Origin: Phoronis australis
Lineage: Eukaryota; Phoronida; Phoronidae
Reading direction: 5' to 3'
DNA length: 64,000 nt
NCBI GenBank assembly: GCA_002633005.1
Contig: NMRA01000176.1
Span: 98,234 to 162,233 of the forward strand
Made by a program: the position numbers and the translations under genes. Shown piece after piece: positions 33,282 to 48,400 of this stretch (its first letter is position 1; each line of letters begins with the position of its first letter). The notes beneath the pieces are model-generated. The model was given only the letters and a program-made list of their open reading frames with translations, was not told where the DNA came from and did not search any database.

Positions 33282-36200
33282 GTAACCTCGGTTTGATTAC
33301 ATTGAAACATCAGTTGTGCTCATGAGTCATGTTATATATGGTAGTACTAGTAGGTAGTCTAAGCCCTGGCGCGGCCCTGGTGTCGGCACACGTAGCCCCT
33401 TGATTGGCCGGTTAGGCCGGTTAGGGGATACAATACTTCCCATTGCTTTCTGTACGAATTCCTTCCCGTGTATTTTAAATTGGCGGTAGACCAAATCCAC
33501 TCACGGATTGAGGGTTTTCACCTTGTCAACAATACATTCTACACTTAAAACTTTAAAAGTGCTTACTTTCTTCAGTGTTCCTTTCTACTTCTACACATGG
33601 CAGCATTTTCCGGTTCAGTGACTTTACCAGACGTAGGAGGTTCTGAGCATGTGATAACAACTAGCTTCTTTGTTAACTGCCAAGCACAAATTCTTTTGTC
33701 TGTTACGACAACAAGCTAGCCACTTATCTACCAGGCTTATTACAGACCACCTGTGAACACAGTCAAACTCAGAGTGAATTGGTGTATTCGGAAAGAATAG
33801 ATTGTCGTAACTTTGGTTGTAGTTGGGTGATTTTGGCGATTCAAAAGCTGAACATGATCACCATTTGACGAAGATTTCAGAAATGCTATTGGTTCAAGTT
33901 ATGTTCAAATATGTTATAACTTAACTTTTATTTTTACACCACAACCCAATCAGGGTAGATAGGATCTTTTTGGAGAATAGAGCAATTATCGAACAAAAGA
34001 GAGCTGGCCCTCCAACCATAAATGCCAGAATAGAGTTAATCAGTCGTGAAAGATATTGGCTACAGGGGTAAACTTCCCAACTTGTTGTTGGGCTATAGAA
34101 TTGAACAAGTTGGGAGCAACGGGAAAGCGCCGTAATGACATATCTTTGATGAAGTATAGCTATGACAGTTTAGGTAACTTTGGCGAAGAATTCCAACTCC
34201 ACTTTTTGATCATTGTTAACTTTTTCACCACGTGTGCGATAACCACAGCAGGTCAGTGCGAGACTGAGCGAAGTGTGAGACGCTGGCGCATGACACGTGC
34301 AAAATAGCATGTGAAGGCATCAAGTGAAATTTGTAAGATTTTGAGTCCCTTGGATTTTTTGTTCGTCAAATGCATGATTTCATATGTAACTTCCTCTACT
34401 AAAAATAGCACCCGATAAGAGAAACTGCATAGAGCAAACCATGACAGATTTTCATCAATTTGTTCAAATTATCTTGACGGAATCGTCTCCAGACTTATCG
34501 TATATGTTAATTATAACTTCATGACTTGTGCATATATATGCATGTTTCATTTGATTTTATTTCCTATATTTTGAAATTCGGAACTTTTTTGTGGGGATGT
34601 ACTTTCGTCCCTGTATGCCTTAGCTGCGGCATCCAGGGTGATGTAATTACCTAGCCTTGGTGTAGCCATCTAGCTGTATGAAGACTATCATATATTTACT
34701 ATACTTTGCACCAGGACAGCTTTGATGCAGCCTTTGTGCTAAACTAAATATACAGATTTACTCCGAGAATTATAAAACTGACCAAATAGCTTGATTGGGG
34801 CTGTTCCAGTAAAATCCATGTGGGAGGGGGGGACAGCAGTAGAAATAAAAATTCATGGGTGGTGGTCTTCAGAATAAAGCTCAAATTATGGGTGGTCGTT
34901 CCTGTAAGAAGTGATGCATTAAAAATGGGTGGTATTTTTTGACCTTTAATGTTGTCAGGTTGGTTACTTCAGCCCATACTGCCAGTGAACAGAGTGCAAT
35001 ATGTTCATTAAGCCATTAATCAAGTCATGGGCAACTTGATTTGAGCCAACTGTTTGCAGTCCTATTGAATTAAAAAGTTATGCAACACTAAACTGGTGTT
35101 AACACATATAAGAAAATCGATGATTTTCAAATAAAAAGTATGAGGAGTAAGATAAACAAGTTCCAATATTCACTTGACGTAGAAATATAAAAGAGTTCGT
35201 GGAGACAGTTTGAGATTCATAGATCCTTATAATTGAAAAAATGTTCATTGAAATTATAGACACATGGTGAACAGAGACACCTGGTGACTGCCAAAAGTAT
35301 TGCTCACAGGCTACTTTAGTTTTTGACAATATTGGACAAGACAACTAGTTCTTGTCTGTCAATCATCTAAGTTCTTAACAGGACTTCCTGGAGGCAATTT
35401 GTTTGCAAGTGTTGGATTTTATATTTTAACCTATTAAAAATAATTAAAAAATTATGGGTCATGGGTTGGAGAAATGAATGAAAAATATGGGCGGTGGGTA
35501 TGAAATAAAAGTGCCTTACCCCCTCCCATACAGATTTTGCTGGAACAGCCCTTACAGACTACAGTCTTCTGTGGATAAAAAAAGGTATAAACTAAATTGC
35601 TGAACAGTGCTAAGACTTTTGTCATTCTACCGTCATGATCCAAGTTGTAGATCAAGCAATCTTATGTGTTGGCTTTCAGCACCATGAAATAGATTTTTTT
35701 GCCGATTCTTTTACCAACTGTTCTTCCTTTAGGTTGCATACGCGTCAAAATTATCGTAACTGATTTTTAGTATTTTATTACCAGGAAAGCAAAGTTCACA
35801 ACAAATTTTACTTTGACGAAGCTGTCATCATCTCCCAAAAGATGTTGCAAAAAATTAGCAAATGTTGCATGCACTTGCCGTGTGTGTACTGTTTTCAAAT
35901 TGACGGCAAGTTTTTCTTTCTTACTTTTGAACCGGAGAGTAACACAAGAAAATGACGTTGATTTGATTGTTTTTCACTTGACGGCTGTAACGGGCACTTG
36001 GTGGGTGTTGATGCATGGAAACTTCAAGTCATAAATCACCTGACCCAAGTATTTTTGTTCATGGTGGATTATGCACATGATAGTCTTGCGTGGGTCAACA
36101 CCACAGGACAACTTTATAACCTTCCTGGATCACTGTCAATTTTCCAATCCGTTAGTTTGATAAAAAATCGTTTTCTTCCTACAGGGGAACCGACCTTTGC

Positions 36201-39200
36201 TATGTCGGTGGTCCCAGGCCTTGAAGATGAAAGTCGCTTCACGTGATTATTGTCTATCAAAATAAACACTATAAGAGGTGTTGACATCAAAAGGCATTTG
36301 CAAAGACGATGTTGTCTCGGGTTGGCAGGTATAATTGTGTCGGATGGGTTTTGTCATAATTTGATTGTCTCAGGCGGGTACCATGATGGCGACATCCCGT
36401 TGCTCCCAACTTGTTCGATTCTATAGCCCAACAACAAGTTGGGAAGGTTACCCCTGTAGCCAATATATTACACGACTGATTAACTCCATACTGGCATTCA
36501 TGGTTGTAGGGCCTGTGCTCTTTTGTTAATTGCTCTAATCTCCGATCAGATCGTATCTAGCCTGACTGGGCTGAACTGATAAAAATGAAAGTTAAGTTAT
36601 AACATATTTGAGCTTAAGCCAATAGCATTTCTGAATTCCTCATCAAATGCTGATCATGTTCTGTTTTTGAATCGCCAAAATCACCCAACTACAACAGAAG
36701 TAAAGACAATCTATTCTGTCCAAAGGATTATCAAGGCACTGGGTTTGACTGTGTTGATACCCTTTCCCTAATAGCATGCAACCACCATAGGTTTCCTTTG
36801 AAGCCTGGGAGATAACTGGCCAGCTTGTTATCATACCAGACAAAAGACTGAGCTGGGCAGTTAATAAAAGAGCCAGATGTTATGGAAGGTTCAGCACCTC
36901 TCAGGTCTGGATTACTGAAGGACAGAACGCTGTAATGCATTAGGGCATTTTCCTGTTGAGCCCAACTTGTTCAATTATTGTATACCCAACAACAAATTGG
37001 GGGATGACCCATGTACCCAGTATCTTACACGACTGATTAACTCCATTCTGACATTTACGGTTGGTGGGCCAACTCTCTTTTGTTCCATGATTGCTTTAAT
37101 TTCTGTTAAGATCGTATCTAGCCTGACTGGGCTGTGCTGTTAAAAATAAAAGTTAAGTTATAAGATATTTGAACACAAACCAATAGCATTTCTGAAATCC
37201 TCATCAAATGCTGATCATTAGTTTTTGAATAACTAAAATGGCCCAACTACAACCGAAGTTATGACAATCTATTCTTTCTGAATGCACCAATTCCCACTGG
37301 GTGTGACTATGCTCACAGGTGGTCCCTAATAAGCCTGGTAGATAATTGGCCTGCATGTTTCCCTATCAGACAAAAGACTGTGCTCAGCAGTTAACAAAGG
37401 AGCTAGATGTTATCATACTCTCACAACCAAAAGTCACTGAACTGGAGAATTCTTCTAATTGTTTTGTCATCATGCAAAATATTATGGCATTGCTCTGGTT
37501 TTTGGCATCTCAGCGGTACACCCATACCATTTTTGGAAAGAATTGCCGGATCTTATGATTTACCATGCATGGCATGACAATTTGTGTAAGCATTCGCTAA
37601 CTATAATCTCATGCTTCAGATGTTCAGAAGTTCCTGGTGATAACATTGAAGCCATGTACTCTACCCAAAGCTGCACTTGCTGAGAAGGAAGCCATCTTGG
37701 AAAAATTGAAAGGCGTCAAAGCTGAGAAGCCCCACTGGTTGCCAGAACTTGATGAGGATTTTGGAGATGGTAAGACTTTGGTGTTACGAGTGAATGGATG
37801 GAAAAAGAACTACTGCTAAATTAATGCTCTAATCAGGATTACGTTCTGCGGCTCTTTGGTGTTGTGAAAGCACAAAAGGGCCTTTCACTTGACCAATTTC
37901 TAACGGTTTGGTTGGAATGTCAGCCTGAGTTGATCTGCAGCAGAATGCCATTTCTTTCATTGGCAGATATTTTGAGAAGTTGGAATTTTTGTTTGAATCA
38001 TTTGATGCCCCCCACAGCAGTTGCAGTAATTTGATGGAAGGGTTGCAAAGAATTTATGAAAACTGGTGGAAAATGTCCCACTTTGTTCAATTCATGAGTA
38101 AATGCAAAATGCTATCTGCCAACTACCATATCGCCATCTAGTGACAAGGTTTATTTCATTATCAGAAAATGGCTAATTGCCTATAGTGTATAGCATGATG
38201 GTCAAGTGAAATATTATTTGTCGTACATTTCCCAAGTTCATCAATCAAAGGATTTAAATGAAGAAATGATATTTTAGCAGGTCAAATTGTTTTCATAGTA
38301 ACATGTTATCTACTGTGCCATTAAGTCTCTTTGGAATTGTTGGATGTGAAATGCTGGGGTTTATTAGTTCTGTCTTATGGACCACGCACACGCTGTGAGG
38401 TCCTAAATGATTTGTCTTATCCATTAGACTTTTTTAATACTGTCAAAATATGTCATTTGTCTAGCACTATGTTACCTTCGAATTTTTACTAATTAACTTC
38501 AGGTATGGTAAATTGTTTTCAAGTTATAGAACACGTGCTGATTAGCAATCAAAGGTTAAATTTTATTTTGTCAAAATCATTTTATTTTAAATACCAAAAT
38601 TTTGAACAAGAATAAATTAGTGGACAATTTTACTTGATTATTTGAAAATGTTATGTTATGTACGCTGCTGTCATCAACAAACACACGATGGCACTTGTAA
38701 TATTTTTAGCAATACAGTGAGTGTTAGGAAAATGAAAAAAATACATTTTTAATTTATTTTTGTCCGAATTTGAGGCAGCTTTAATAAAACTTGTCTTCTA
38801 ATCCAGGACCACACTTTGCTAAACTACATTTCACTTAGTACACAAGCCAACTGGAACAGTTGTATGACTGAATAAGATCCCTAGGGTTCACGAGGTTCTA
38901 GTGTCAATTGACCTATTCCCAAGATTTTGAGTGATGACTTAACTGACCAATCAGAACACAGCATTCTTGACACACCGTCATTTGCAAGCCACCATTTTAC
39001 CCGACAAACAACATGGTAAAACTATTCATTTGTTTGTCGAGTTTTCGCAAGGGGGCGGAGCTTTTGATAGGTCAATTTCAAAAGGCCTTTTGTGTTTGAA
39101 GGATATTCCTGATTTGCAACCCTTAGCAAAATTCTAAGTCACCATTTGAACTAGTTACCTGCTCCAAGTGCAAATTTGTAATGTACGTGGCCTCTGTACA

Positions 39201-42200
39201 GAGACATCGGTCAGAGATAAAGTTTAACTTACTGCATGCTTCTAAGGTAAGCCTCTTAGAGGTGGCTGAGGTAATTTCTTATGTATTGTAATTCGTCACT
39301 GTCAATTCTTGTGCAATTATGCAGGTCAAGTGACTTGTTCTTTTATGTAGGTCAAGTGACTTGTGCTGTTATGTAGGTCAGTGACATTTACCTGAACAAA
39401 ATGACTTTTAAAAATTTGGCTGCAGATGATCTTTGTTCAAGATTTGATGGTATGCGCATATTGTTGTTAGATAAGTTAAAGCGCTGAAGGTTAAATAGTC
39501 ATTTATCCCATACGCGTTGAATCTTTCGAGGGAAATACGGCCATGTAATAAAGTTTTCCGTATTCACCCCCCGCACTTCTTCAACAGTGACCTCTGACAT
39601 GGAAAATTCAAAAGGTAGGTCAATGTCGACTTGAATCATCAAACTTTCTGAACATAGTTTAAAGTAACACAGTTGCAGCAGTGTCAATAACACACGACAT
39701 GCAACCAGGCCCTAAACGTAAAATTTGGAACAAAACTGTTAATTATATGACACTTCTGTCTCAGTTTTCAATTGCAGAATACTATCGTCTGCAAGTCAGG
39801 CGCCGATTCCTAGGAAATTACAATATCACGTTGTTATTTAACTATTTCCAGCAGATGTTAAAAGTGTACTGCACAGTTGCCGTTGTTTTCATCTTTGCCT
39901 ACCTCTTTTCAAGAAATAAATTGTTACTTTTCAGTAAAACTGTTTCTTTTACAAGAGAAAACTTGCAACGTAACGCGCTGGTACATACATATCATTTGCC
40001 ATGTGAACAGTCTGAGTGAAGCATTTAAAAAATCTGCCGAAAAAACGAAAGAAACTTAAGAATTCGAAGCGTATGGGATAAATACAAAACATTCCTCGAT
40101 TGGCGTACATGAAGTAATATCCCGGCCCACGAGACATTATTTCACATATCGAACTCGACCTTCGGTCTCTTTCGATAAGCGGAATAAGGTCGAGTGGGAT
40201 ATTACGTCATGTATTCCACTCTCGGTACGTTTTGTGTATTTACGTCATCAGTTCTCTAAATGTGTCACCATGGGCTCAGTAAAATCTTTTTATATCTTGT
40301 TGAAGAATTGTAGTATTAAATACTAGTACACTTTCAAATTCACTCATTGCATGACTACCAAATTCTTTTGCTCTGGTTGCTGTTTCATCAGTTCAATCTC
40401 ATGTGTCTGTATAAGATTTTTATTCAAGTGGTTGTTACAGAGTATGAAGATTGCGACGTGGTTAGAGACACATCAACAAACCAAGAGGACCATAATGCAA
40501 GCAAAGATGACGAAGACTCGCATAGTTTCGATGAAGGTTCTTACAAAGCGTGGGGTGACTAACATTTTCTAATTTTCTGAATGTCAAGGTCACAAATTGG
40601 CTGGCGAGCAGAGTATTTTTGAGTACACGAAGTACTTTTTAAAAACATTTCTCGACTTGTGAAGAAATAAGAATCAATTTATTTTTGTTTGAGTCCATGC
40701 TTGGGTCATAGGATGACCTGCCTGCTGAGTTAAATTACAATTACTGGGCTTGGCCTCTGGTGATATCGAACTGTCATTTAATTGTTTCCATCTTCAGATT
40801 TTTTCCAATTTGATTAACGGTAGGGTTTTTATTTTTTCACACAAGGCAAGTTTATAACACCTTTGAGTAGAGGATCGAATTTTAAAAACTTTTTTTTCAT
40901 TATTATGGTAGTGCTTATTTATTGAAAACCTAATGAGTAATTTTCATTCTGTTTGTATTCTTTGTGATAGAAAGCAAAAGTATTAAACTAAGTTTCAGGA
41001 TTTTCCGAGTCTAAGCAATGGCTATGATTCATCCAATTCTCTAAAAGGGACTTTTTTCATACAGACACAAGGTGTCAGTAATTTAATAAGTGGATTTGTG
41101 ACATTGACATTACGTGCACATCTTTCTTGTCTGCTGCAGTATATAATCTTGAGTGAAGTGGCTGGTTGGCTTCGAAATTTGATACGTCTGCTTATATTCG
41201 AACACAGTATTTGGAACTACGAAACTGTCTAGCTTTGAACACTGAGAAGCACATTTCTGTTTGCCATGACGTCTCTTCCAATAATGCATGGCTTTGTTAT
41301 ATTGAATGCCATTTTGAAGTTTAACAATCATTTACGAATTTATACAACATGTTGCAGCTAAACACACGAGTAGTTTATTGAAATTTAATAAAATGAATTG
41401 GAAGCAGAATGTTGAATTACTCCAGTCACTGGAAATCTGCAACGTCATTTTGGAGCAAAAAGGTTTGATTTCTTGAAAATTGTCTTGCTGTAATTTTTTT
41501 TCTGCTTGGTTTCATTTTGTGTTTTTGACACAATTTTGACAGGAGTAGACGAATTTCTTTTTTGAAAATTGTATACGGGCATTCCATCCAGAATGCAAAT
41601 TTTCATGTAGACCACTTACCACTTTCAAATTGATCTCGGCTTGTTCCTTGCTCATATAACAAGTGATTATGAACAGTAACAATGCCTAATTGTCTCCCAA
41701 TTTGACTAAGTAACAATTTGAGATCAATTTCATAAGTGTAAATGATCCACCGGTATGTCAAAACTTAAGTTCTTTTTTGAAGCCGATCTTACAACTGGCA
41801 TATCCAAGGGTTAAAGGCAGTGTTACAAACTTACTAATTTTCTGTTTTCACCCATAACAACTCAATTAGAAAGGGACATTTTTTCGTTATGAAAATGCAT
41901 CTACTGTTTCACCTGTAATATCGATGGTTGTATTCTTCTTGTACTAAATAATACACTGTCATTATATTTACATAGTACGACACATTAACTGGCTAATTTT
42001 AATATTTCTTAAATGTGTGGTGTTTTGGGCTCGTCACGTGGTTGCATGTAACTTATTGTGAACTAGTGCTCCTGTTTGGGACAGTGGAATTGCTCTAGGT
42101 CGTAGCCTGTGCCAAATTACAGGCAATGCTGGTTGCCCCAAATTCAAGAATTACAGTCATTAGACAAACGCTCACTCAACTCCATGTTGCATGCCATGGG

Positions 42201-45200
42201 GACGCAGGAAAGGGTTGCATCAGCAGCAGTTTTTGGGGATTTTATGAACCGCCAAGTCTATTTTTAGACTGTGGATATCAAATGCAGTGTCCGATATTCG
42301 GCAGATATCATGAAACTCTTCCATGTCCCAGTCTTCAGAATGAAGGAAATTCATTTCCGGCTAAATGTCCGGCATCCCAGATTTTAGACTTTCCCAAACT
42401 AGAGAATTTTTTTTGAACTGTCATTAAATTCACTAAGCTTGTGCCACCTAATGTTTTTTTGCAATACTACACATACTTTGAAAGCCTGGAAGATAACTGT
42501 GTTCTGCAAAGACTGTTTAGTCAGGGTAGACAATTTCTGTCCCTCATGTATCTCGGTCACAAGGGGCTGTGTTTCTATTTTCTTGCATCATAATTCTCTT
42601 CATAAGAACATGTTTCTTTCAATCCTCATAAAATTCGGTTGTATTCAGGGGCAGTTTGCAGAATTTTCACTTGAATGTTTACAATGAAGTACGAAGCACA
42701 ATGTGGCTATCAGGTGAAACTTTATTTTACAAATTGAAAATTCTCAAAATTGAAATTTTATTTTATTACTAGAGCATGATTTGTACAGAAAACATTATTT
42801 TCTCAATTTTCAATAATATCCAGCAAGACAATCAGTTTTTGAAAAATGCAAAAATGTCAAGTTTGACATTTATTTTCGTGTGCAACAACTGAAGAATTAT
42901 TGTTCCTTAGTATTATACTTTCACCTCTTGTGAAAGTGTGATGACGACAGGTTGACATCAAAAGAACGTTGTTCATGATAACGTCCCAGCAGTTTGTGAG
43001 GTCAAAAGATTGTCCAGCAAGATAGTTGTAATTTGTGTACTTGACAGGTTCCCTTGAATGTCTCCAAATTTATAGGGGTAAATAATGTTTGTGGTTTATG
43101 CTATTCCAGTACACAGTACACAGGCAACAGAGGTGTTAGTGCCTGGTGTACTATCTGTTTTGCATTAAGTGTTGGTACAAACTGATTAAATTACACATTA
43201 TAACAGATTGTTGGTAATTTTCAGTTCCTTCACCAGGGGCACTACTACGAGTTTTCGGTTTTTGATTTCTGGTAGGTGTGACCCAGTCGCATGCAGTCAC
43301 TAATCATCCTTGTACTGACTATTTTCTGGTTATCAGGCTCAAAGGAAGTGCATGAAGACGTACCAGCTGCCACTCTGTCTGACCCCATTAAGGCTGGATA
43401 TCTTGATAAGAAGAGGAAACATGGTTTGTAAAGTTACACTTTGCTTAACATGTCAGTAATTAACATACTTGTTTCACTGAAAGTGGTTGTGAACTCGCTT
43501 TACGTTATAATATTCAACTTTAGATTATAGATCACTTGCCAGGATTTTTACGGTTAAGTTTCTTTAAATTAGATCGCAGTATGGCGGAACAATTAAATTT
43601 TATTTCATCAAAATTTTCAACTAGTCAAGACTAAACAAAAATGTTATTTTGCTTCAGAATCTTTAAAGCTTTTTGTGGTAAGACTGGCATCAACAAATGC
43701 ACAATGAAATTTTGATTAATTTTGGCAATACATCGAGCTTTGGAAAAATGAAAAATACAATTTTGGCCGTTGCTTTTGTTCGCATTTGAGGAAACTTTAC
43801 TGTAAAGTGATCTTAGGCTATTCCTTAGTCAAACTATGTACTGATTTCACGGCTTGGAAGGAACTGACTGTTTGGTATTGTTTGAAACTGGGCTCTACAA
43901 GATTCGCAATGAGACAGTTCTCCGCATAATTTCCAATTCACCAATTGCTGACAGTAGTAAGGGGACTCCATAATATGTTCAGTCCAGCTCAGATCATGAG
44001 AAATGGTAACAAGCACTTGAACAATTATAGAAACATAATCAATGTTTGTGGAATTTGATAAAATATTAATGGCACTGAGATCACCTAACTGCTGATTCAT
44101 GCAAAGCTGAAAAATAGCTATGTTTAACAATGTGTGGCATTTGCCTTAAGTTTGTCCTAACATATTTTTGGACTTGGAAAGTTTCAGAGAGGACAAGTCT
44201 ACAAGACGCACGGACAAATGCGTCCAGGCCTTCGTGCCATTTATTTCCCGCCCATTTCAAATACCAAGCTCCGTGAAGCATGGAGATGAGGTATTAACAA
44301 TCAAACTTAAAATGGCCATTCCCAAAAGTAGAAACTGTAAGTCTTGTTGTGCCAAGATGTGATGTATGGCTGCATTAGCTTGTCAAACCAACACTAGCAT
44401 GAGGCATTTTCCCATTCAAAGTTAATGCATTCTTTGAGATAAAGATCTCTCTGATAATCAATGGTGTTGTCCATGCATGTTACACTAAAGAGGTTTTTGG
44501 TACATATCAGAAACATCAGTAGCAATGCCAGCTAGTTCTCTTCTCTTCTGTTGAAATTAACCAATTTTCAATGAGGTCTTTAATTTTTATAGTCTCCAGT
44601 ATCTAAATTGAGCGGGAAAAATATTGTCAGGAACAGGCAATTGTTATCACTGAGAAATACCTATCTCTGTTGCCTAATCCTCAAACCCAAAGCAGCTGGC
44701 CACTAAGGTCCAGGCACTGTGGTATGTGCCTATTGTAATCCCAACCCAAGAGAAGTGCTGGTTAGAAAATAATCTGATGTACATAAGTCATGTAACGTGC
44801 AATGAACGTGTCAGCGTTATTACTTGGATTGTATCTTCATGTTTTTTTTGTTTTTTTTTTGATTTACAGAAACTGGTTTGTTGAAACTGCAGCCCTATCA
44901 AAAGAGGTGGTGTGTCATAAAAGGTAACACCCTTTATTACTATGCCTCACCTAAAGACAGGAAACAGAAAGGCGCATTTACTGTTGATGGTAAGTATAAG
45001 ATTTAGAAACTCCATGTGCTAGCAATAAATATGCCCTTACAATAATTTACAGTAAAAACTTGCCAAGGGCGAAATGCCCACTAAGTCTGATTAGGTTTCT
45101 ACTTTCGGTCAGTGGTGCATATGGCTTAGTGGACTAAAGAATCTGCACAGTTAGCAAATTGAAGGTCCCAGGTTAATTCAAGTAAAAAATGGGCAACAAC

Positions 45201-45451
45201 GTTATTTTTGGGTTTTTTGATAAAAAAGAAAATTTTAAAAACATTGTTTTATTATTGGGTTAACAGTTTATTTATATCCAAAAGTTTGGATCAAAAAGAT
45301 TACTTCTAAGTAGATTTTTAACTTCATCAAAGAATATTATATGAGTGAAAAGTATAATGCTCGTAAGAATTTGAATTTAGAATTTATACAAAAAAGATGG
45401 TGTAACTTTGAAACGTTTTTTCTTAGCAGTCAAGAGGATTAGTTATGGGTA

Positions 45452-45488
<37 letters not shown>

Positions 45489-48400
45489 TGTTCTTTGTCT
45501 TTTTGTGATATTGTAATGTTTTTCTCATTGCCAATAAATGTATAAAAATTTTTTAAAAAAAATGGGCCATAAATCTTTTCAGACTTATATTCTTTAAGTC
45601 ACATGATGTGGCCACAGTTGGCCTGCTGACCAGACTTAAAAATGATTTCATTGATTGCAGTGCAATAAATTAATGTTTTTAAATTAGTTCTTAGACTTCA
45701 ACGAAACTCTTAAACCAGGCAGGTTCTTTCGTAATCTTGCTGGAAATTATTTTGTATCTCTTGGAGTAGATCTTGCCTATGCTGTGTGCATGCGTGATCG
45801 CTCTATATTTAATGGTAAATTAGACGGAAATCCACCATTATTGTCTTTATTTCAGTTTGAAGTAGCATTCTATGGAGCTTTTATGGTTTTAAATTAAAAG
45901 TAATACTTTAGTATACAAATTACTTAACTTGCAGATTATGAGGCTCGGCCTTGCGTTACAAACAAAAAAGACTCTGGGTTTGAGTTAGTTTGTCCGGGTC
46001 ACAGAACCTATGTCGTACGTATCCTTATTGCAGCTGTGTATATTCATAGACTACATGGAATTTATCGGCTGCTTCTAACTTGATTTAAATATTTCAATTT
46101 GCGCTGCGTGGAGCTTTAAAAGTTATCAAGTTTTTGCCTCATCTTGTGCCTCCACTGTTCTCCATTCTGAATACTTGTCCTTTGGTAACCGTCACTTACA
46201 GGAGTTCAGCCTTTTGAGAACCAGTTTCATCAATTGAAGAATGTGTGTCAAATTGGTTCTAAAAATGTGGGACCCCTGTATTGACTTTTGCCCTTTCTAC
46301 AGGATGTAATTTTGCTTCTATCCAGAAGTGATTGCTTGGCACTATAGTAGCTTTCCATAAAGTCTTGCTGCTGACTCCAACTTGTGTAACTTCTTAGCTG
46401 AGGTGCATTGATGCCTCTAAACGAGCCTGTTGTCTTTGGGCAAACAAATGGGACACCTACATGTTGATACTCAAGATCCGTGATAAAATTCTGCTATAAA
46501 TTTCCGCACTTGAAAAAATTAATGCAATTTTTTTTCTCACGAAATAATATTCTTTTCTCATTAACTGCAAAAACCTGGAGTTTTAATGCCTATGGGGACA
46601 GATTTGATACACTCTCTACCAAGCTCATCATTTATGCTATTCACCTTCATGAGTCGGAACTATTCACATGCTACGTAACTATAGTGTGAATCCCGTGCAA
46701 CTCTGACTCAAAGCTGCTATTGGTCATGAAATGAAAAGTGGTTACTAAATAAGAATAGAATTGAATTGCTCTTGATGAGGAAAGAATATAACTCGTAAGA
46801 AGAAAATTGCACTAATGATAAAGCTTGTTGTTAATGACAATACCAGGACCGGCCATGATGGAAGAAAAATGTTTCTCTTTTTAACTAACTTGCTTCCATA
46901 CAGTTCAGTGCCTGCAGCCCTGAAGAGTGTAGCAGCTGGCTTGAGGCCTTGGCAACCGTGAGCAAAGCCACCAGTGAACTGAGCAAGGTACCCATAGGTA
47001 GGTTGTTTTGACTATATGGTCTTTACAGTGTCACTGGTGCAACTATGATATTGTAAGAGTGGATTGATCACAGTATTGGATTGAGCAATTCCCAGTTGCC
47101 CCCGAAAATGGAATTTTGGTGGGGTCGTAGGCTGTGTCCGTAGGTGCTAGGCTCCTAAATCTGTCTCCAGGTTTGTCATTGAATAGCACTAGAAGTGTAT
47201 TATTTGCTAAATTGTTTAGGCACCTGCTGTTAACAGTATTTTAATGGAAGACATATAGTCACCTGGTGATGCTAGGTAACTCCTCTTCTTAGCACCTGGT
47301 GAGATTGAGGAGGGACTGCAGTTCATCAGAGTGGGGACATCTGTGGGGATTGTCCAGTCTGACAACCTGAATGTATGCATTTCTAAATGTAAGATTGTAG
47401 TCACACTAGCACGACCTACATGTATCAGATTTTAAATCACCATGATTGTTTTAGTCATTTCCAAATTGACAGATTTTTCAAAAGCTGTCTATAACTGGCT
47501 TTAAATAGTCAAAATGCTAGGTGTTGTCTGTAACAGCAGTAGCTTACAGTACTCAACCATTGGTTTTAGGATGTAATTTTCATTTTATTTAGAGTAATGA
47601 AAAATTTTGGTTTTAGTTAATAAAACATAATTTAGCGTATTAGAAACAGAGGAAGAACGGTGGGATAGTTGTGTCCCTTGTCAGTAGTTGTGTCCCCTGT
47701 CGGCTGTAGTCTCTGATAACAGTATCCACATCCTTAAATTTTTCAAAACAGAAATGGTTCAAATCAAAACATGGAATTTTGATTTAGCTTTTTTCAAAAA
47801 TGTTGTTTGAGCATGACTCACCGATCACACAACTCTATTCATTCTCCGGCTGTATGCTAGGCAAGGGGTTTCAGGTGGTTAGAACTTTGATTGGTTCACA
47901 AACAGTAAGACGATTAGGGTTGGCCCGAGTGAGAGTGAATACATTTCAGCCAATGGAAACTTGTTGCAGATGCTGACGATGAAGGGGGTGAAGATTACGT
48001 GGATCCAAACGAGGTTGTCAACTATATTGAGCCTGAAGAGGGCAGTGCTGTGTCTAGATCACAAGCACAAGAGGAGATGGCCAATAACAAAACAAAAGGC
48101 AAGAAGTCTCTGCCACCACTACCTGTAGAGGAGGTGAGACCTGGCTGGCCATGGAGGCCAGTGTGCTACTGTGGAATCCATGCGAGATAGGAACAAGGAA
48201 TACAGGGAAACAATTTATGAATTGGTGTTGACACAGTACTCAAAGTTAAGCTTTCTGTGCTGTTGGCTGAAATATAATCCACAAATAATAATTATTGTCA
48301 AGTGAGGCAGCATGACGATTCTCCACTTATTTTGCACAAAAAGTTATGGCCAAAATTGTCTTTTTCCATTTTCAAAAAGACTGATTTAGCGAAGTTCAAT

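Noticed and set aside
33608-34135. Helitron 3' end, because of the hairpin CCCAACTTGTT / AACAAGTTGGG
   Set aside because: No CTRR terminus follows the hairpin at the usual distance, and copies 2 and 3 do not share a common 5' TC end.
42126-42416. 96-codon frame with several Cys and Pro
   Set aside because: It coincides with interspersed repeat C, whose copies at 26.6 and 50.7 kb have stops and indels in this frame.
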